From NCBI RefSeq assembly GCF_032884065.1, contig NC_088883.1, positions 32,800,237 through 32,864,236 on the forward strand: a stretch of 64,000 nucleotides of DNA, in the 5' to 3' direction. This DNA is from Artemia franciscana (lineage: Eukaryota; Arthropoda; Branchiopoda; Anostraca; Artemiidae). The notes beneath the pieces were generated by a model. It saw nothing but the letters and a program-made list of their open reading frames with translations. It was not told the origin of the DNA and searched no databases. The translations under genes and the position numbers were made by a program. The first letter of the stretch is position 1, and every line of letters starts with the position of its first letter. Below are positions 51,804 to 62,734 of this stretch, piece after piece.

Positions 51804-53010
51804 CTTAAATGGCAGCTTGGAGCGATATAAGGATTATCCATCCTTGTGATGCTCCATGAGAAAAAAAAAAGAATTCGTTTGGTGTAGATTGTGTCTGTTA
51901 GATTAGACTCTTGTGGAGGACTCTGCAGCTTTCCAATTGTAAAGGAACTCCTGGCAGAGCCATTCCCTATCAAGGTGGGACTTGAACATGTCAATTGAAG
52001 TAGCAGAAACTGTTTCTTCAGAGAGCTGGTTCCACCTATTGATGATTCTTTGGCTGAAGAAGTGGCTTCTATGTCTACTCGTGGAACGCTGCATGGAGAG
52101 CTTCAAAAAATGTCCTCTAGTACCAGAAAGCAAGGGCTGTGCAAAGAGACCGGGAAGGGTATTTTTAGAGAGGATTTTTTTGGTTAAAATAATGTCATCC
52201 CTTTTCCGTTGGTATGTCAGCGTCGGCAGCTTCAAACGACGTAGTCTTTCTTTGTATGGAAATTTATTCATGTTGGTAACCATCTTAGTGGCACAACGCT
52301 GGACATCCTCAAGCAACTTCCAATCTTTTTTTTTTGAAGAAAGGGGCTGTCAATGACATTCCAACCTCCAGGCGTGGACGTACAAGCACCTCATATAACT
52401 TCATAAGAACTCTAGGGTGTCTCTAGGGTGGCTGGAGATGGTTCTTTTTATGATACCGAGGGTTTTATTTGCAGAAGATGAAACAAACTTAGCATGGCTG
52501 CTAAACTTTAATTGGTGATCTACAATAACCCCAAGATCTCTTTCATTGGAAACAACAGAAAGGAAGTTGTCTTGAAGGAAATACTTATGATGCTTGTTAT
52601 TTTTGCTAAAATGAATTACATGGCATTTGTCAACATTGAAAGTCAGAAGCCACATGTTAGCCCATCTTTCTAGACTATCAAGATCTGTTTGAATTGATTG
52701 CTGATCGGAGGGAGTAGCTGCTTTTAAAGGGTAACAAGATTTGAAAGAAGGGTTGGTAGATTGTTAACATAGAAGTTGAAAAGTGTTGGTCCAAGAATAG
52801 TGCCCTGGGGCATGCCACTTAATACAGTTGTGGGAGAAGAATAATGAGGAGTTCCTTGTGAATCAAAAACTCTGACACTCTGTGAAATTCAGAGAGAAAG
52901 CCCATAATCCACTGTACAACACATTCATAGACATCTGCAGCCTTCAGTTTGATTATGAGGAATTCACAACAAACCTTGTCAATTGATTTGGACAGATCAA
53001 GAAGAATCTG
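51804..53010 (-). pseudogene. LINE 3' half, tandem copy 2
   Basis: Same family and orientation as 50510-51803 and about 88-90% alike: the same motif A/B region (52990-52780), MWLLTFNVDKCHVIHFSKNN, ERDLGVIVDHQLKFSSHAKF, LLEDVQRCATKMV and YKERLRRLKLPTLTYQRKRD. The YADD stretch is deleted here: the text jumps from gtagctgctttt to aaagggtaacaag near 52723-52728. The 3' ends are alike, so this is a head-to-tail duplication or a repeated insertion. Confidence 0.88.
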
Positions 53011-54598
53011 ACCATGTACAAAATATCCAAATATATGAACTGGGTACAGGATTCATCTTATTGCCAGTTTGATTTAAAGCAGTGGTTACACATTTCTTTA
53101 TTGTGTTGAATCTTGTGATAGTATCAATCTTCTTTGTTATTAAATAAAAAAGACCAAGTTTTTTTCTACTGAAAGTAAGGAGCACCATTAAAATGAACTG
53201 AAAGTATTCTGAATATAAGGGAGGGGGTAGAGCTTCCCCTTCTTCAATACTTTAAAAAGAAGTTTTTCAGTACTTTTAAAAAAGGTTCTGATACTAATTA
53301 AATGACCCTTATGTTTCAAGAATGTTTGTTTAATTTCTCATCATTTTTCAAATAATCCCAGGAAATCCATTCTCCTTCTATTTAAAATCCCTCTCCCCCC
53401 ATGAACTTACCCTTAATAATTCTATCCTTGCTGCAAACTCCCCCAGAAAATTTCTTATAGACAATTCTACCTGAAAAACCCTCCTGAACATACTTTCAAT
53501 TGAAGAAACAACTGTTTTTTTAAATTAACTTATAATTATTTTTCAGGTCATGGCAGAATCTTACCTAAGCTTAAATTTTCCCTTGAAACCACTCCCTGCC
53601 CCCCTCCCCTCAATAGAAAGTTGCTACTGCAGTTTTCCCCTGAAAAATTCCCCCAGAATAAAAATACCCAAGAAAATTTCAACTCTATTGAATATTTTCC
53701 ATGGAAAGTTTGTCAGTAAATGCTTAGTTTCATCACAAGCTATCTAAACTGGAAACTATGCTGCAAAGCAATGCAAAAATATGAACAGCAAAATATTTAC
53801 CTAGCCTAGGCCTACTAATTTTATTTGTTGGCCTGTTCCTTTCTGAACAATAGCCATTAGATATGTTGACTACCTAAATGAGGTACAAAAAATGTGTTTC
53901 AAACCTCAAAACCATGTTTAATCCTGACTGAAATGCTTTGAAGAGTTCAGAAAACAATATCAAATAGGCCTATGGAAAAATTATAGAGGCATATAACTTC
54001 AAATCCTACTTAAATTAGTGGAACTGTGTTTCTAAATCCTACAGTCAATGAAAGGTAGCCAAGGGTAAAATCAAAGCAAATTGGAGAAAAAGCACATTTT
54101 TTTCTATAAAACCTAGAAGCACAGTCTTCAATGCATATGCAATCCTCTGAGCCTAAGAAAGAGAGAAGAGGTAATCTAGAGACAGAATGTTGAAAACACC
54201 TCAGCAAAATTTTGGTGCCTTATTTATTCCTGATAGGTTATTCATACTCATAACTTGTTTTAGCTCCAAGGTAGCAAAAGACCTTCCATCTAGAATTTTG
54301 CCAGAATCTTAGCCGTATTTTAAATGAGCTTAGAAACTCAGCAAATTAAAATGTTATCTTTAGCCTTGCTTATAGGCTACATGGGTTCAGAAATAGCCTA
54401 TACTGCAAGGGCCTTATTTTAACAAACCACTAAAAATTTCAAAGTACCTCATAATAGGCTTCATCATCTAATTTAACTTCTATAAACAGATCCTCCATTA
54501 ATAAGAGGACCAATACAATAATTTATGACTTCTACAGCTCTACTTCGAAGTTCAAAGGTTTTAATTGACAGAATAGAAAATTGAAATCCCTAAAAGGT
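53011..54598. other. non-coding; family-B fragment, no gene
   Basis: 53155-53260 is a family-B fragment (ctgaaagtaaggagcaccat). The open frame at 53550-53747 is C-rich repeat sequence. Nothing else recognised. Confidence 0.5.
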
Positions 54599-54816
54599 CT
54601 AGGGTGTGTTCCAGGGACTTACTGTAGTAACCGAATGGTTACTATTTCCGTTCCTAGCGAGAAAATGGTTACTGCCCAACCCACTGGGAACGAGAATAGT
54701 TACTGCCGGCAGTAACCGCAGTAAGTGATTTTCTTACCGTGCTCAAAAGAATGGTTAGCGCAGTAAGTACATAATTCACCTTCTTCAATAAAAATCTCAT
54801 TCAACAAAAAATAAAT

Positions 54817-54907
54817 ATGGACAAGAATGAAGTAATGGAATATGAAGTTATTTGCTTGGAAGAAGGTGGGACAGTGATTTTGCAAAAGAAAGAGGGATCT
54901 GAGCCAG
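54817..54907 (+). CDS. candidate first exon inside the TIR element, unknown product
   Basis: ATG at 54817 opens 30 codons, MDKNEVMEYEVICLEEGGTV and ILQKKEGSEP, ending CCAG|GTTAGT. The ATG-to-donor structure close to the element's left end resembles the first exon of a transposon gene. No following exon was found, and no similarity is recognised. Confidence 0.35.
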
Positions 54908-56709
54908 GTTAGTAAATCACCATATTTTGGGATCAACATTAAAGGACACCCTGAGTAGTAGGCTATCTATTAGCAAGTAGGTTAAATCAATGAAAAACTT
55001 ATTATTTAATTTAAAGTTTTCAATGTTTTCTGGCATATCCAGGCAAAATTATTACCTTAAATTGCCATTTGGAATCATTCTAAGGATTGACTTCTTCCAG
55101 GTAACATTGAGGCTCCATTAAATTGCCACATGGTAGCATTTTAAGCATTAACTCCCTTTAGGCTCTGTAAACAGGCCTAGGTGAAGTATTACAGATAAGT
55201 TGAGGATTTATGGGCTGCCAAATCATTATTCTGTGACTGTCTTTAATCCTATTGAAGAAGTAGGCTAGGGTAGACTATTCAGAGTCTATTCCAAAGGATG
55301 GTAATTTTATCCAGTAAAATTCTAGTTGATTGAGACTTCTTGCTATCACTGAAATGGGTTAGGTTAGGAAAATGAAACTTTCAGGGATGGGTCTACAGGC
55401 TAAAGTATGTCCTGGGAAGGTTTTTCAAGGTACACATCTCTACTCATTCTTGCTCTAGAGGGCCTTGATCTTTGATGACCTTCAAAAATATTTATAGCAG
55501 AAGTTACATGTTTCCCATTGATTCTGCCAATCTATCCCTCAACCTTTAACTCCCTGTTAATTGAAGCAACTGTAAACAAAGCAAGAATGGGGGAAAAGGT
55601 AACAGGTGACAAAATACATTGGAACTACATAATTTTGGCTATATATTTGCACATTAGGCAGGTTGGAGGTAAATTATAGTATAGAGATGCATGCTTTTCC
55701 CTTTGGTATGTAGGCTAAGTAGAAGGTCACTTGTACCTGATGCCATCCATGTTGTTTTTAGTTGGATGGGAAACATCCAAAGAAAGTTTCCTTTGAAAAG
55801 GAAAGGTGAGAATGCCCAAAAGTGAGATTGAATTTGTCAAAGCTTGGAGGTTTGCCCCTTCAGTCTGTTTAAAGGAAAATGGATTCATAATTGAAGCTTT
55901 GTTCATTTCAATCTTAAGGGTGACCTATATTTGTGACAATTCATTAAATGGTTGCAAAGGGGTACTTTTGTTTATTCATTTGTCTTCTTTATTTTCTAAC
56001 AGTTTTTTTAATCTTTAAATTGATATCCATTTCTTACAAATTTTTATTGATACCAGAGGTTCATTTGCAAGTTTTCACCTACTTTGTAATCCCTGGTCTC
56101 ACAATTACATTTAAATTTACTGAAGCTAGGAAACATAGAGCTACTATCTATTTAATGAAAATCAATGGATATAAGTAGGTTTTATTGTATTTAAGCCCTA
56201 GGGCCATGGCAATTAAAGACAAATTAAAGAAGATTAACTTTAAAATACTGGACATTAAATAAGCATGATAGTCACAAAGAAAAACAAATAACAAAATTAT
56301 ACTTCTGTGTTCAGTTGCCAACCTGAGCAACAGTCATAAATTTTTTTAATCTTGCAGAACATTCACCCCAATTATATTCACAAGCTGTCTCTCATGACCC
56401 ACACTCTTGTCCATACATCCACATTTCAGGGAAATAGAAGGACCATCATACTGGTATTCTTCATTTTTACTTATATTTAATGGGTTTGAAAGAAAGTTTC
56501 TATGGCTAAGTCAGTAGGCCAGTAAAGGACCTGGTGGTCCTTTAGCCAGGTAGTGCAATAGGAAGCTAGGGACCAGCCAGCCTATGCTCTTGCATGCCCT
56601 TCCTTCCTACTGTCCCTAGATTTCCATCTGTACTCATTTAAAGTTAGGCCAATTCTAGCTGAGGTTAGTCATATCACCAACCCCTATCCAAAACAAAATA
56701 AACTGACAA

Positions 56710-56785
56710 TGCCAGGAATTAAACCTGTACCCCTTGGACAAAGCATTCCAGCCAAAAGTGCCTACCACTTAGCAAGGAACACAAA
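56710..56785 (-). repeat. tRNA-like sequence (possible tRNA-derived SINE head)
   Basis: On the minus strand, TTGCTAAGTGGTAGGC resembles an A box, and GGTTTAATTCC about 45 nt later resembles a B box. Acceptor-stem pairing is not evident. Non-functional. Confidence 0.4.
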
Positions 56786-57359
56786 TTTGACCAGAGAACA
56801 ATAATTATTTTAAAAAAAGTAGAATATTGAAAAAAAAATTGCTATAGTTGTCCCACTACTATCCTGTAAATGCTATAGGCCCATTTTATTTAGACAAATC
56901 AATTTAAGACAGGTATCAACAAAACTCCATCAGGGATTGTATATGCTAAAGATACAATCAAGCTATTTGAATGCTTAGTTATGTGATATTCTTGTCTTCA
57001 AATAATAAGAAACAGAAAAAGTATATGATCTATTTATTTTTCACCAGCTCATTTGAGCAAAATCATTTGTGACAGCCAAATGCCCATGGTTGGCTTAGAA
57101 CCTCTCTAAATGCTCTGAAACAGAAGGAATAAAGAATTATACTAATCAGCATTAAACTGTCCCTTAAATTTAAACACGTGCGTTTAATTCGAAAATGACG
57201 CTACTGCTAGTCAGCTTACTGTGCCGTTCCCACTGGCTCTACCGCAGTTAGAAATGGGCAGTTACCGCACAGTTACTGCAGTTACTGAAAAATCGTCAGC
57301 TGGAACACACCCCTAATAATTATGCAGTAAAACCCAGCATTTGTCGGGAAAGTAACCCT

Positions 57360-57540
57360 TAGTTCACACTGCTGCGTCAATCCCGACACGATTTTTTGCC
57401 TGTCGGAAGAGACGTACGACAGAATCGGATGGAGTGTTCACACTGAAACGCAGACTTTTGCGTCGTTGCGACAAGCTCTATTCTATAGTTCCCACTGCTG
57501 CGTCAAATCGGACACGATTTTTCAAATCAGATTTTCAAAC
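57360..57540. promoter_or_regulatory. duplicated sequence upstream of the Harbinger transposase (possible left terminal region)
   Basis: ttcacactgctgcgtcaatc and ccgacacgattttt at 57368-57402 recur as ttcccactgctgcgtcaaat and cggacacgattttt at 57488-57522. A third ttcacactg lies at 57437. Such repeated subterminal motifs often bind transposase. The true element end and a matching right end were not found in the window. Confidence 0.4.
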
Positions 57541-57547
57541 TGAAGCA

Positions 57548-60500
57548 ATGAGAGCATTAAGCCAAATCCAGAAGAAGGCTATTGCAGCGTATCTTCTGAA
57601 TAAGCGAAGAAAGCAGGCAAGTTGTTGCTTTTAGGTTTACATAGGATATATAGCTAAAGTTGGGTCACCAGTTTTTTGGAGAATCCTGTATGACAGGGAT
57701 GACTGAAGCTGGAAAATAGAAATATTTCAGCTCTCGACAGTGGGGTCCACAAGTTTTTTTGGGTAACCACTCTCTTGACAGGCCATTATTCTAATGGTTG
57801 ATGGCCTATTCTTAAAATCTGGGTGATCTCTCTATGGACTGATGACCTAGTTTGGAATGTGGGTGATCAGTCTATAGAGTGATTGCCTATTCTCTAAATC
57901 CTCTCTATGGACTGATGCCCCAGGTTGGGTTATCAGCTCACAGAGAGGTCACCTAGTCCAGGCCACCAGTTCTTAGAGAGGTCACCTTAGATTTGGACAA
58001 TTGAAGGATGGGCTATCAGTCCCTGGCATTATTACCTATCAAAATAGTGGTCATCGAGAAAGTTTTCCTTCCAAAATAAAATTTTCCTAGACAGTAATTA
58101 TTTAATCCTCTATGGATTTTCCCTGGGCAGACGAATCATCCAAAGAACCTGGTGCACAACTGTTGGTAGATGGATAAGTCAGTTTAACAAGCAAGAGAGA
58201 AAAAAAGTGCAGCTATGATCTTAATTTGCTAATATTACTTGCTGTATGCACTTAGTACTGTACTTGCAATTTTCATAGTTTCTTGTTAATCTTCTTCTCA
58301 GTTCTTTTTTACCTTAATTTTTGTAATTTTCTTGTTTCTTTACCACTGCAATGGAATTCTATGAACCTGTTCTTTGTCTTTGTAATATGCCTTTACTGCA
58401 TTTTGGATATACCTGTCAGCTTCTCTTTGATACTGTACAATAGCATCCTTATTCAGATCAGGTTGCATGTAGCTTTTTCTAAATGTTAGCAAGTCACTTA
58501 TACCTTATGCTGTCTCTGCTAAAGCTGGGTCACCATTTTTTTTAGAATCTTGTATGACAGGGATGAATGAAGCTGGAAAATAGAAATATTTGTTCTAGAC
58601 AGTGGGGTCCACAAGTTTTTCTGGGTAACCGCTCATTTAACAGGTCATTATTTTAGGGATTGGTGGCTCATTCTTGGTCTGGGTGATCTCTCTATAAAGT
58701 GTTGACCTAGTCTGAAATATGGGTGATCAGTCTATAGAGTGATGGCCTATTTTCTAAATCTGGGTAACATCTCTATGGACTGATGACCCTGTCTGGGTTA
58801 TCAGTTCACAGAGAGGTCACCTAGAGCAGGCCATCAGCCCCTGGAATTATCACCTATCAAAAAAGTGGTCATCCAGAAAATTTTCTGGACCCAAATGGTT
58901 CTACAGACCTAAGAAAGTATTAACTTGATCAGTGACACCTCCCTGACCCTCTTATAGTTCAATAGAATAGGTAACAGGACTTACAGTTTTCTCGACAGAG
59001 ATATTCAAAGGTTTTCCTTCCAAAATCAGATTCTCCTAGACAGTAATTATTTACTCCTCTATGGGATTTCCCTGGGCAGAAGAATCCTCCAAAGAACCTG
59101 GTGCACAACTGTTGCAAAATGGATGTGTTAGTTTAACAAGCATGAGAGAAAAAAAAAGTGCAGCTATGATCTCATTAATTTGCTAATAGTACTTGCTGTA
59201 TGTACTTAGTACTGTACTTGCAATTTTCAAATTTTCTTTTTAATCTTCTTCTTAGTTCTTTATCTTAATTTTTGCAATTTTCTAGTTTCTTTACCACTCC
59301 AACGGTATACTATGAACCTGTTCCTGTAGGTTCTTGTTCTTTGTAATGTGCCTTTACTGCAATAGGGATATACTTGTAGGCTTCTCTTTGATACTCTACA
59401 ATAGCATCTTTATTTAGATCAGGTTGCATGTAGCTTTTTCTAAATGTATGCAAGTCTCTTAAGTCTTGAAAGTAAGTTACTGCTTTACATCCCGGTATAA
59501 ATCACTAAACAAAGCTGGGTACAGGCTACGCTAAATGTATGAAAGTCTCTTGAAAGTAAGTTACTGCTTTACATCCCGGTATAAATCACTAAACAAAGCT
59601 GGGTACAGGCTATGCTAAATGTATGAAAGTCTCTTAAGTCTTGAAAGTAAGTTACTGCTTTACATCTCGGTATAAATCACTAAACAAAGCTGGGTACAGG
59701 CTATGCTGCAAAAGGCTCATAATAACCTCATCTACAGAAAAACAGCTAAGAAAAATAATGGATTTAAAAAAAATTGTAGTTTGCCCTTTGCTATTTTGCA
59801 ACAATTATAAGTGTTTCCTGTTTCACTTTGCTTGTCAAGGGCTTGAAAATGTTCACTATCAAAGACCTATTCCAGCTTTCTTTTAATAGAGACCTATGTT
59901 TATATTCTTTGTTTCTTATAGGAGCAGCTATATGGAAGTGCAAAACAAGCTACACGGAGGTGGTGGGTCAGACCAGTCCTTAGAAAAAGAGAAACAGATG
60001 GTGCCTTCAGCAAATTGGTGCAGGATCTAGAAAAGGAAGATCCACAATGGTATTTCGAATACCTTAGAATGACTCCTACAAAATTCAAGGAACTCTTAGC
60101 AATTGTTAAAAGTAAGATTGAGAAGAAACATACCAATTGGAGGAGACCTATTTCAGCAGCTACGAGACTTGCACTGACGATCAGGCATCTTGCCACAGGA
60201 GAGTCAAAGAGGTCTTTGTCCTACCAGTATTTGATTGGCCGTTCGACAGTCACTCTTATAGTGGCAGAAACGACAGAGGCCATTTGGACTAGCATGAAAA
60301 GCCAATGTTTGAAGCCACCAACCCAATCCACGTTCCAGACAATCGCTGACAAGTTTCTGAGGCGGTGGGACTTTCCAAATTGCATAGGAGCAATTGATGG
60401 AAAATATATCAGGTTGAGATGCCCAGAAAACAGTGGCTCTACGTATTTCTGCCACAAGAGATTCTTTAGTGTTGTACTGATGGCAGTTGTTGATGCTGAC

Positions 60501-61133
60501 TATAAGTTTCAGTTTGTAGACGTTGGAGCAGAGGGTAGTGCTGGTGACTCAAGTATATTTGCCAGGTCATCGTTTGGGTGTGCCATTCTGAACGGAACAA
60601 TTGAAACTCCTGAGCCTAAGCCCATCCCTAATGGGACCATCTTACCACATTTTTTCGTAGCTGACGAGGCATTCCCCTTGAAAATGAACATAATGAGACC
60701 ATTTCCAGGTGGCTTGAGTGTAGCTGACAGGCAGAAAAGGGTCTACAATTACCGTTTGTCTCGAACTCACTTGGTTGTAGAAAACGCATTTGGAATCTTA
60801 GCTGCACGCTGGCGTATTTTTTACTCACCTATTAATTGCAAACTTGAAACAGTTGATTCAATAGTCAAAGCTTGCTGTTGCTTGCATAATTTCGTAATGA
60901 ACGAGAACTCGCAGTATTGTCCAATTAACTTCGTAGATGCCCAGAGTGGAAACAGGGAGATTATCCCTGGAGCCTGGAGAACCATGGTCTCTGATAACTG
61001 GCTTCAGCGGCAGCAACGTCAGGGAGCAAACAATTTCGCAGTTACTCCCATGACAATAAGGACGAAATTTCTGGAATACTTCAATTCAGGGCAGGGCGCC
61101 CTACCATGGCAGGAAGAGTACCTGTTTGGATAA
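57548..61133 (+). CDS. PIF/Harbinger transposase (HARBI1-like nuclease), two exons, intact frame
   Basis: Exon 1 is 57548-57616 (MRALSQIQKKAIAAYLLNKR...), ending AAGCAG|GCAAGT, a GC-AG intron. Exon 2 is 59922-61133, after gtttcttatag, in frame. Together they give about 426 residues. QATRRWWVRPVLRKRETDGA, then YFEYLRMTPTKFKELL, form the usual N-terminal part. The DDE_Tnp_4 nuclease core shows CIGAIDGKYIRL (first D), VDVGAEGSAGDSSIF (second D), a PFPGG-type loop (FPLKMNIMRPFPGG) and VVENAFGILAARWRIF (E). Length and all conserved blocks equal those of full-length Harbinger transposases, with no stop or shift. The enzyme would cut and paste its element together with a DNA-binding partner. A convergent BESS-type gene at 61786 fits that partner. 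The start is the first ATG of the frame. Confidence 0.93.
57650..59470. repeat. ~900-bp tandem duplication in the transposase intron
   Basis: The copies at about 57652-58508 and 58515-59460 share gctgggtcaccattttttt, gacagtggggtccacaagtt, ggtgatcagtctatagagtg, aagaacctggtgcacaactg and ttagtactgtacttgcaatt in the same order. Identity is about 85-90%. Within each copy a shorter 'gggtgatc.ctctat.gactg' theme is iterated. Confidence 0.88.
59467..59706. repeat. ~84-92-bp tandem repeat, three near-identical copies
   Basis: gaaagtaagttactgcttta, then ggtataaatcactaaacaaa and gctgggtacaggctacgcta, recurs from about 59467, 59551 and 59642. Differences are single bases and an 8-bp indel (aagtcttg). 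Confidence 0.95.
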
Positions 61134-61785
61134 TATTCTCATGCTTAGTTTCTCCATTTTCAGTAGGCCTATTTATGTACATAGTTCTGTTCTTGGTTAT
61201 ATGCTCAGAGCATCATTTCTCCTCTTCCTTTCAGTGCATTCCTTCTTTTTTGTATAATACAAGTTGATCTGAAGCAGCAAAATATAAGCAAACAGCCGAG
61301 TCAAACGCTGGTTAATGGCGCAAAAATTTTTGTAGGTCAACCTTTTCAAGCTGCGCTTTTGCAGAAGCTATAGTTTTTGATATCACTCAAAAAGAACCTG
61401 CATTTTGTTCATTCTAGAGTTAACATGGTATCTAATACAACATTTACTTTACCCAAAAGGCAATTGCCGAATCTATGTTATTTAGAAGTCACCCAAAAAG
61501 AAGTTCTTCTATTTACCCAAATCAATAGCCCCAAACTGCTTTCTACTCAATCTGACAAAATGATATGGTCCTTCGACTTTCTTAGAAACTACAGTCAGGA
61601 TACCAGGGAACGCAAATTGGCAAGATACTGAGTATCTGCCGAAACGTGGTAACAGATACCATGATACATTGAAAACTCCAACTAATAAACCTGATATTTC
61701 TTGGTCCACTGAAATAAAAAAGAAGCTTTATATTCAAAAACAGTAAAAAATTAACTTAAAAAGAATAACTGACAGAACACTGCCA
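61134..61785. other. convergent 3' region between the two Harbinger genes
   Basis: Holds the 3' untranslated sequences of two converging genes. AATAAA-type hexamers on the plus strand at about 61684 and 61712 could serve the transposase. The open frame at 61377-61631 has no similarity. Confidence 0.5.
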
Positions 61786-62181
61786 TCAGTCGAGAGAGAT
61801 CTGATCAATAGACAATTTGAAAAGAAGCTCCTGAATTTTAAATTTGATGAAAGCTTTCTTTTTGTCACTTGGTTTTTTAATATCTGCAGCAAGAACAAGA
61901 CAAAACATCTCGTCTGGGTCTTGCTCCTTTCCAACAATACCGATCAGATCTCTCTCGAATTCTGACTTTGAACACTCTCCCTTCAAAGCTTTCTTTCTCT
62001 TCGGGGTGGGGGACTTGGGCTGAGCGAATGAGCACGACGATGTCCTGCCATTTGGGGATTCAAACAAGATAGGATTCGTTTCTTCCACAGAGTCTAACTG
62101 GACCTGGCCACTGTCTTCATATGTGACATTTTCTTCGGGTTCCTCTGTTTCTTGGATCTCTCCGCCTGACCCAACTTCAAC
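61786..62181 (-). CDS. C-terminal exon of a MADF/BESS-type DNA-binding partner protein
   Basis: The exon opens after ttacttttttaag and is open for 131 codons to its stop. It holds an acidic stretch (GGEIQETEEPEENVTYEDSG), a basic SPTPKRKKALKGE stretch, then DPDEMFCLVLAADIKKPSDK followed by KAFIKFKIQELLFKL. That last block fits the BESS motif (DE.F.LSL...LK.L....K...K..I..LL). BESS-plus-MADF (or Myb/SANT) proteins are the second gene of many Harbinger elements and import or target the transposase. The N-terminal MADF exon would lie above 62181 and was not found, so the gene is partial here. Confidence 0.7.
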   Translation of the reverse strand, partial: VEVGSGGEIQETEEPEENVTYEDSGQVQLDSVEETNPILFESPNGRTSSCSFAQPKSPTPKRKKALKGECSKSEFERDLIGIVGKEQDPDEMFCLVLAADIKKPSDKKKAFIKFKIQELLFKLSIDQISLD

Positions 62182-62734
62182 CTTAAAAAAGTAAAATTAC
62201 ATCCAAATGACCTATTTACCGATTAAGCTGATAACCGTTTATCAGTCTGCTCTTAACTGTTCATGTTTGTCTTTAAAGTGGCAAAAAATGCAGTAGTACA
62301 GCAGACGCTAGCAAAAACATAAGACATAAAAAATACTTGAAAAAGATAAAGGCTTTCAATGACACAGCCACAAATACATTTAACTAATCCTGAAGTTTTT
62401 AGCCCCATTGATAATATCATTACGCGGTGTTGGAACGCGTGATATAATATTCCTTGTAGCATCAACAATCCCAAGAGAAGAAAGATCAATGGTATATTAA
62501 TGAGTTTCAGGCCTTCAGTTTTGTAAATATATTCATCCTTCCATATATTCTGGATGCCTTCTTGCGGTTTCCATTGTTCTGCTCGTAGTTAACTACTATC
62601 CAGAATGGGAATATTGTGTAATTGAATATAGCGGGTGAACTGGCAGTCAGAATTGAATTAAAATTGGACCAAAGATGTGTAATGGCCCATGGTCCAAATC
62701 AAGTTGTAGGATGAAGACCCTAGCTCAAACAAGA
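62182..62734. other. non-coding, no exon recognised
   Basis: Expected place of the MADF-domain exon. None is visible on the minus strand. Confidence 0.45.

Larger units (their letters stand above)
54602..57312. mobile_element. 2.7-kb terminal-inverted-repeat element with 3-bp target duplication
   Basis: The left end gggtgtgttccag (54602-54614) is mirrored by ctggaacacaccc (57300-57312). CTA stands outside both ends (54599-54601 and 57313-57315). Both subterminal regions (54620-54750 and 57205-57295) are packed with short gttactgc / gtaaccgc motifs in both orientations. A 3-bp target duplication fits PIF/Harbinger-like elements, but the class is not proven. Internally it has one candidate coding exon (54817), family-C repeat sequence and a tRNA-like segment. 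No transposase was recognised, so it is probably a deletion derivative. Confidence 0.72.

Noticed and set aside
56710-56785. Functional tRNA gene
   Set aside because: Acceptor stem does not pair, and the B box departs from consensus.
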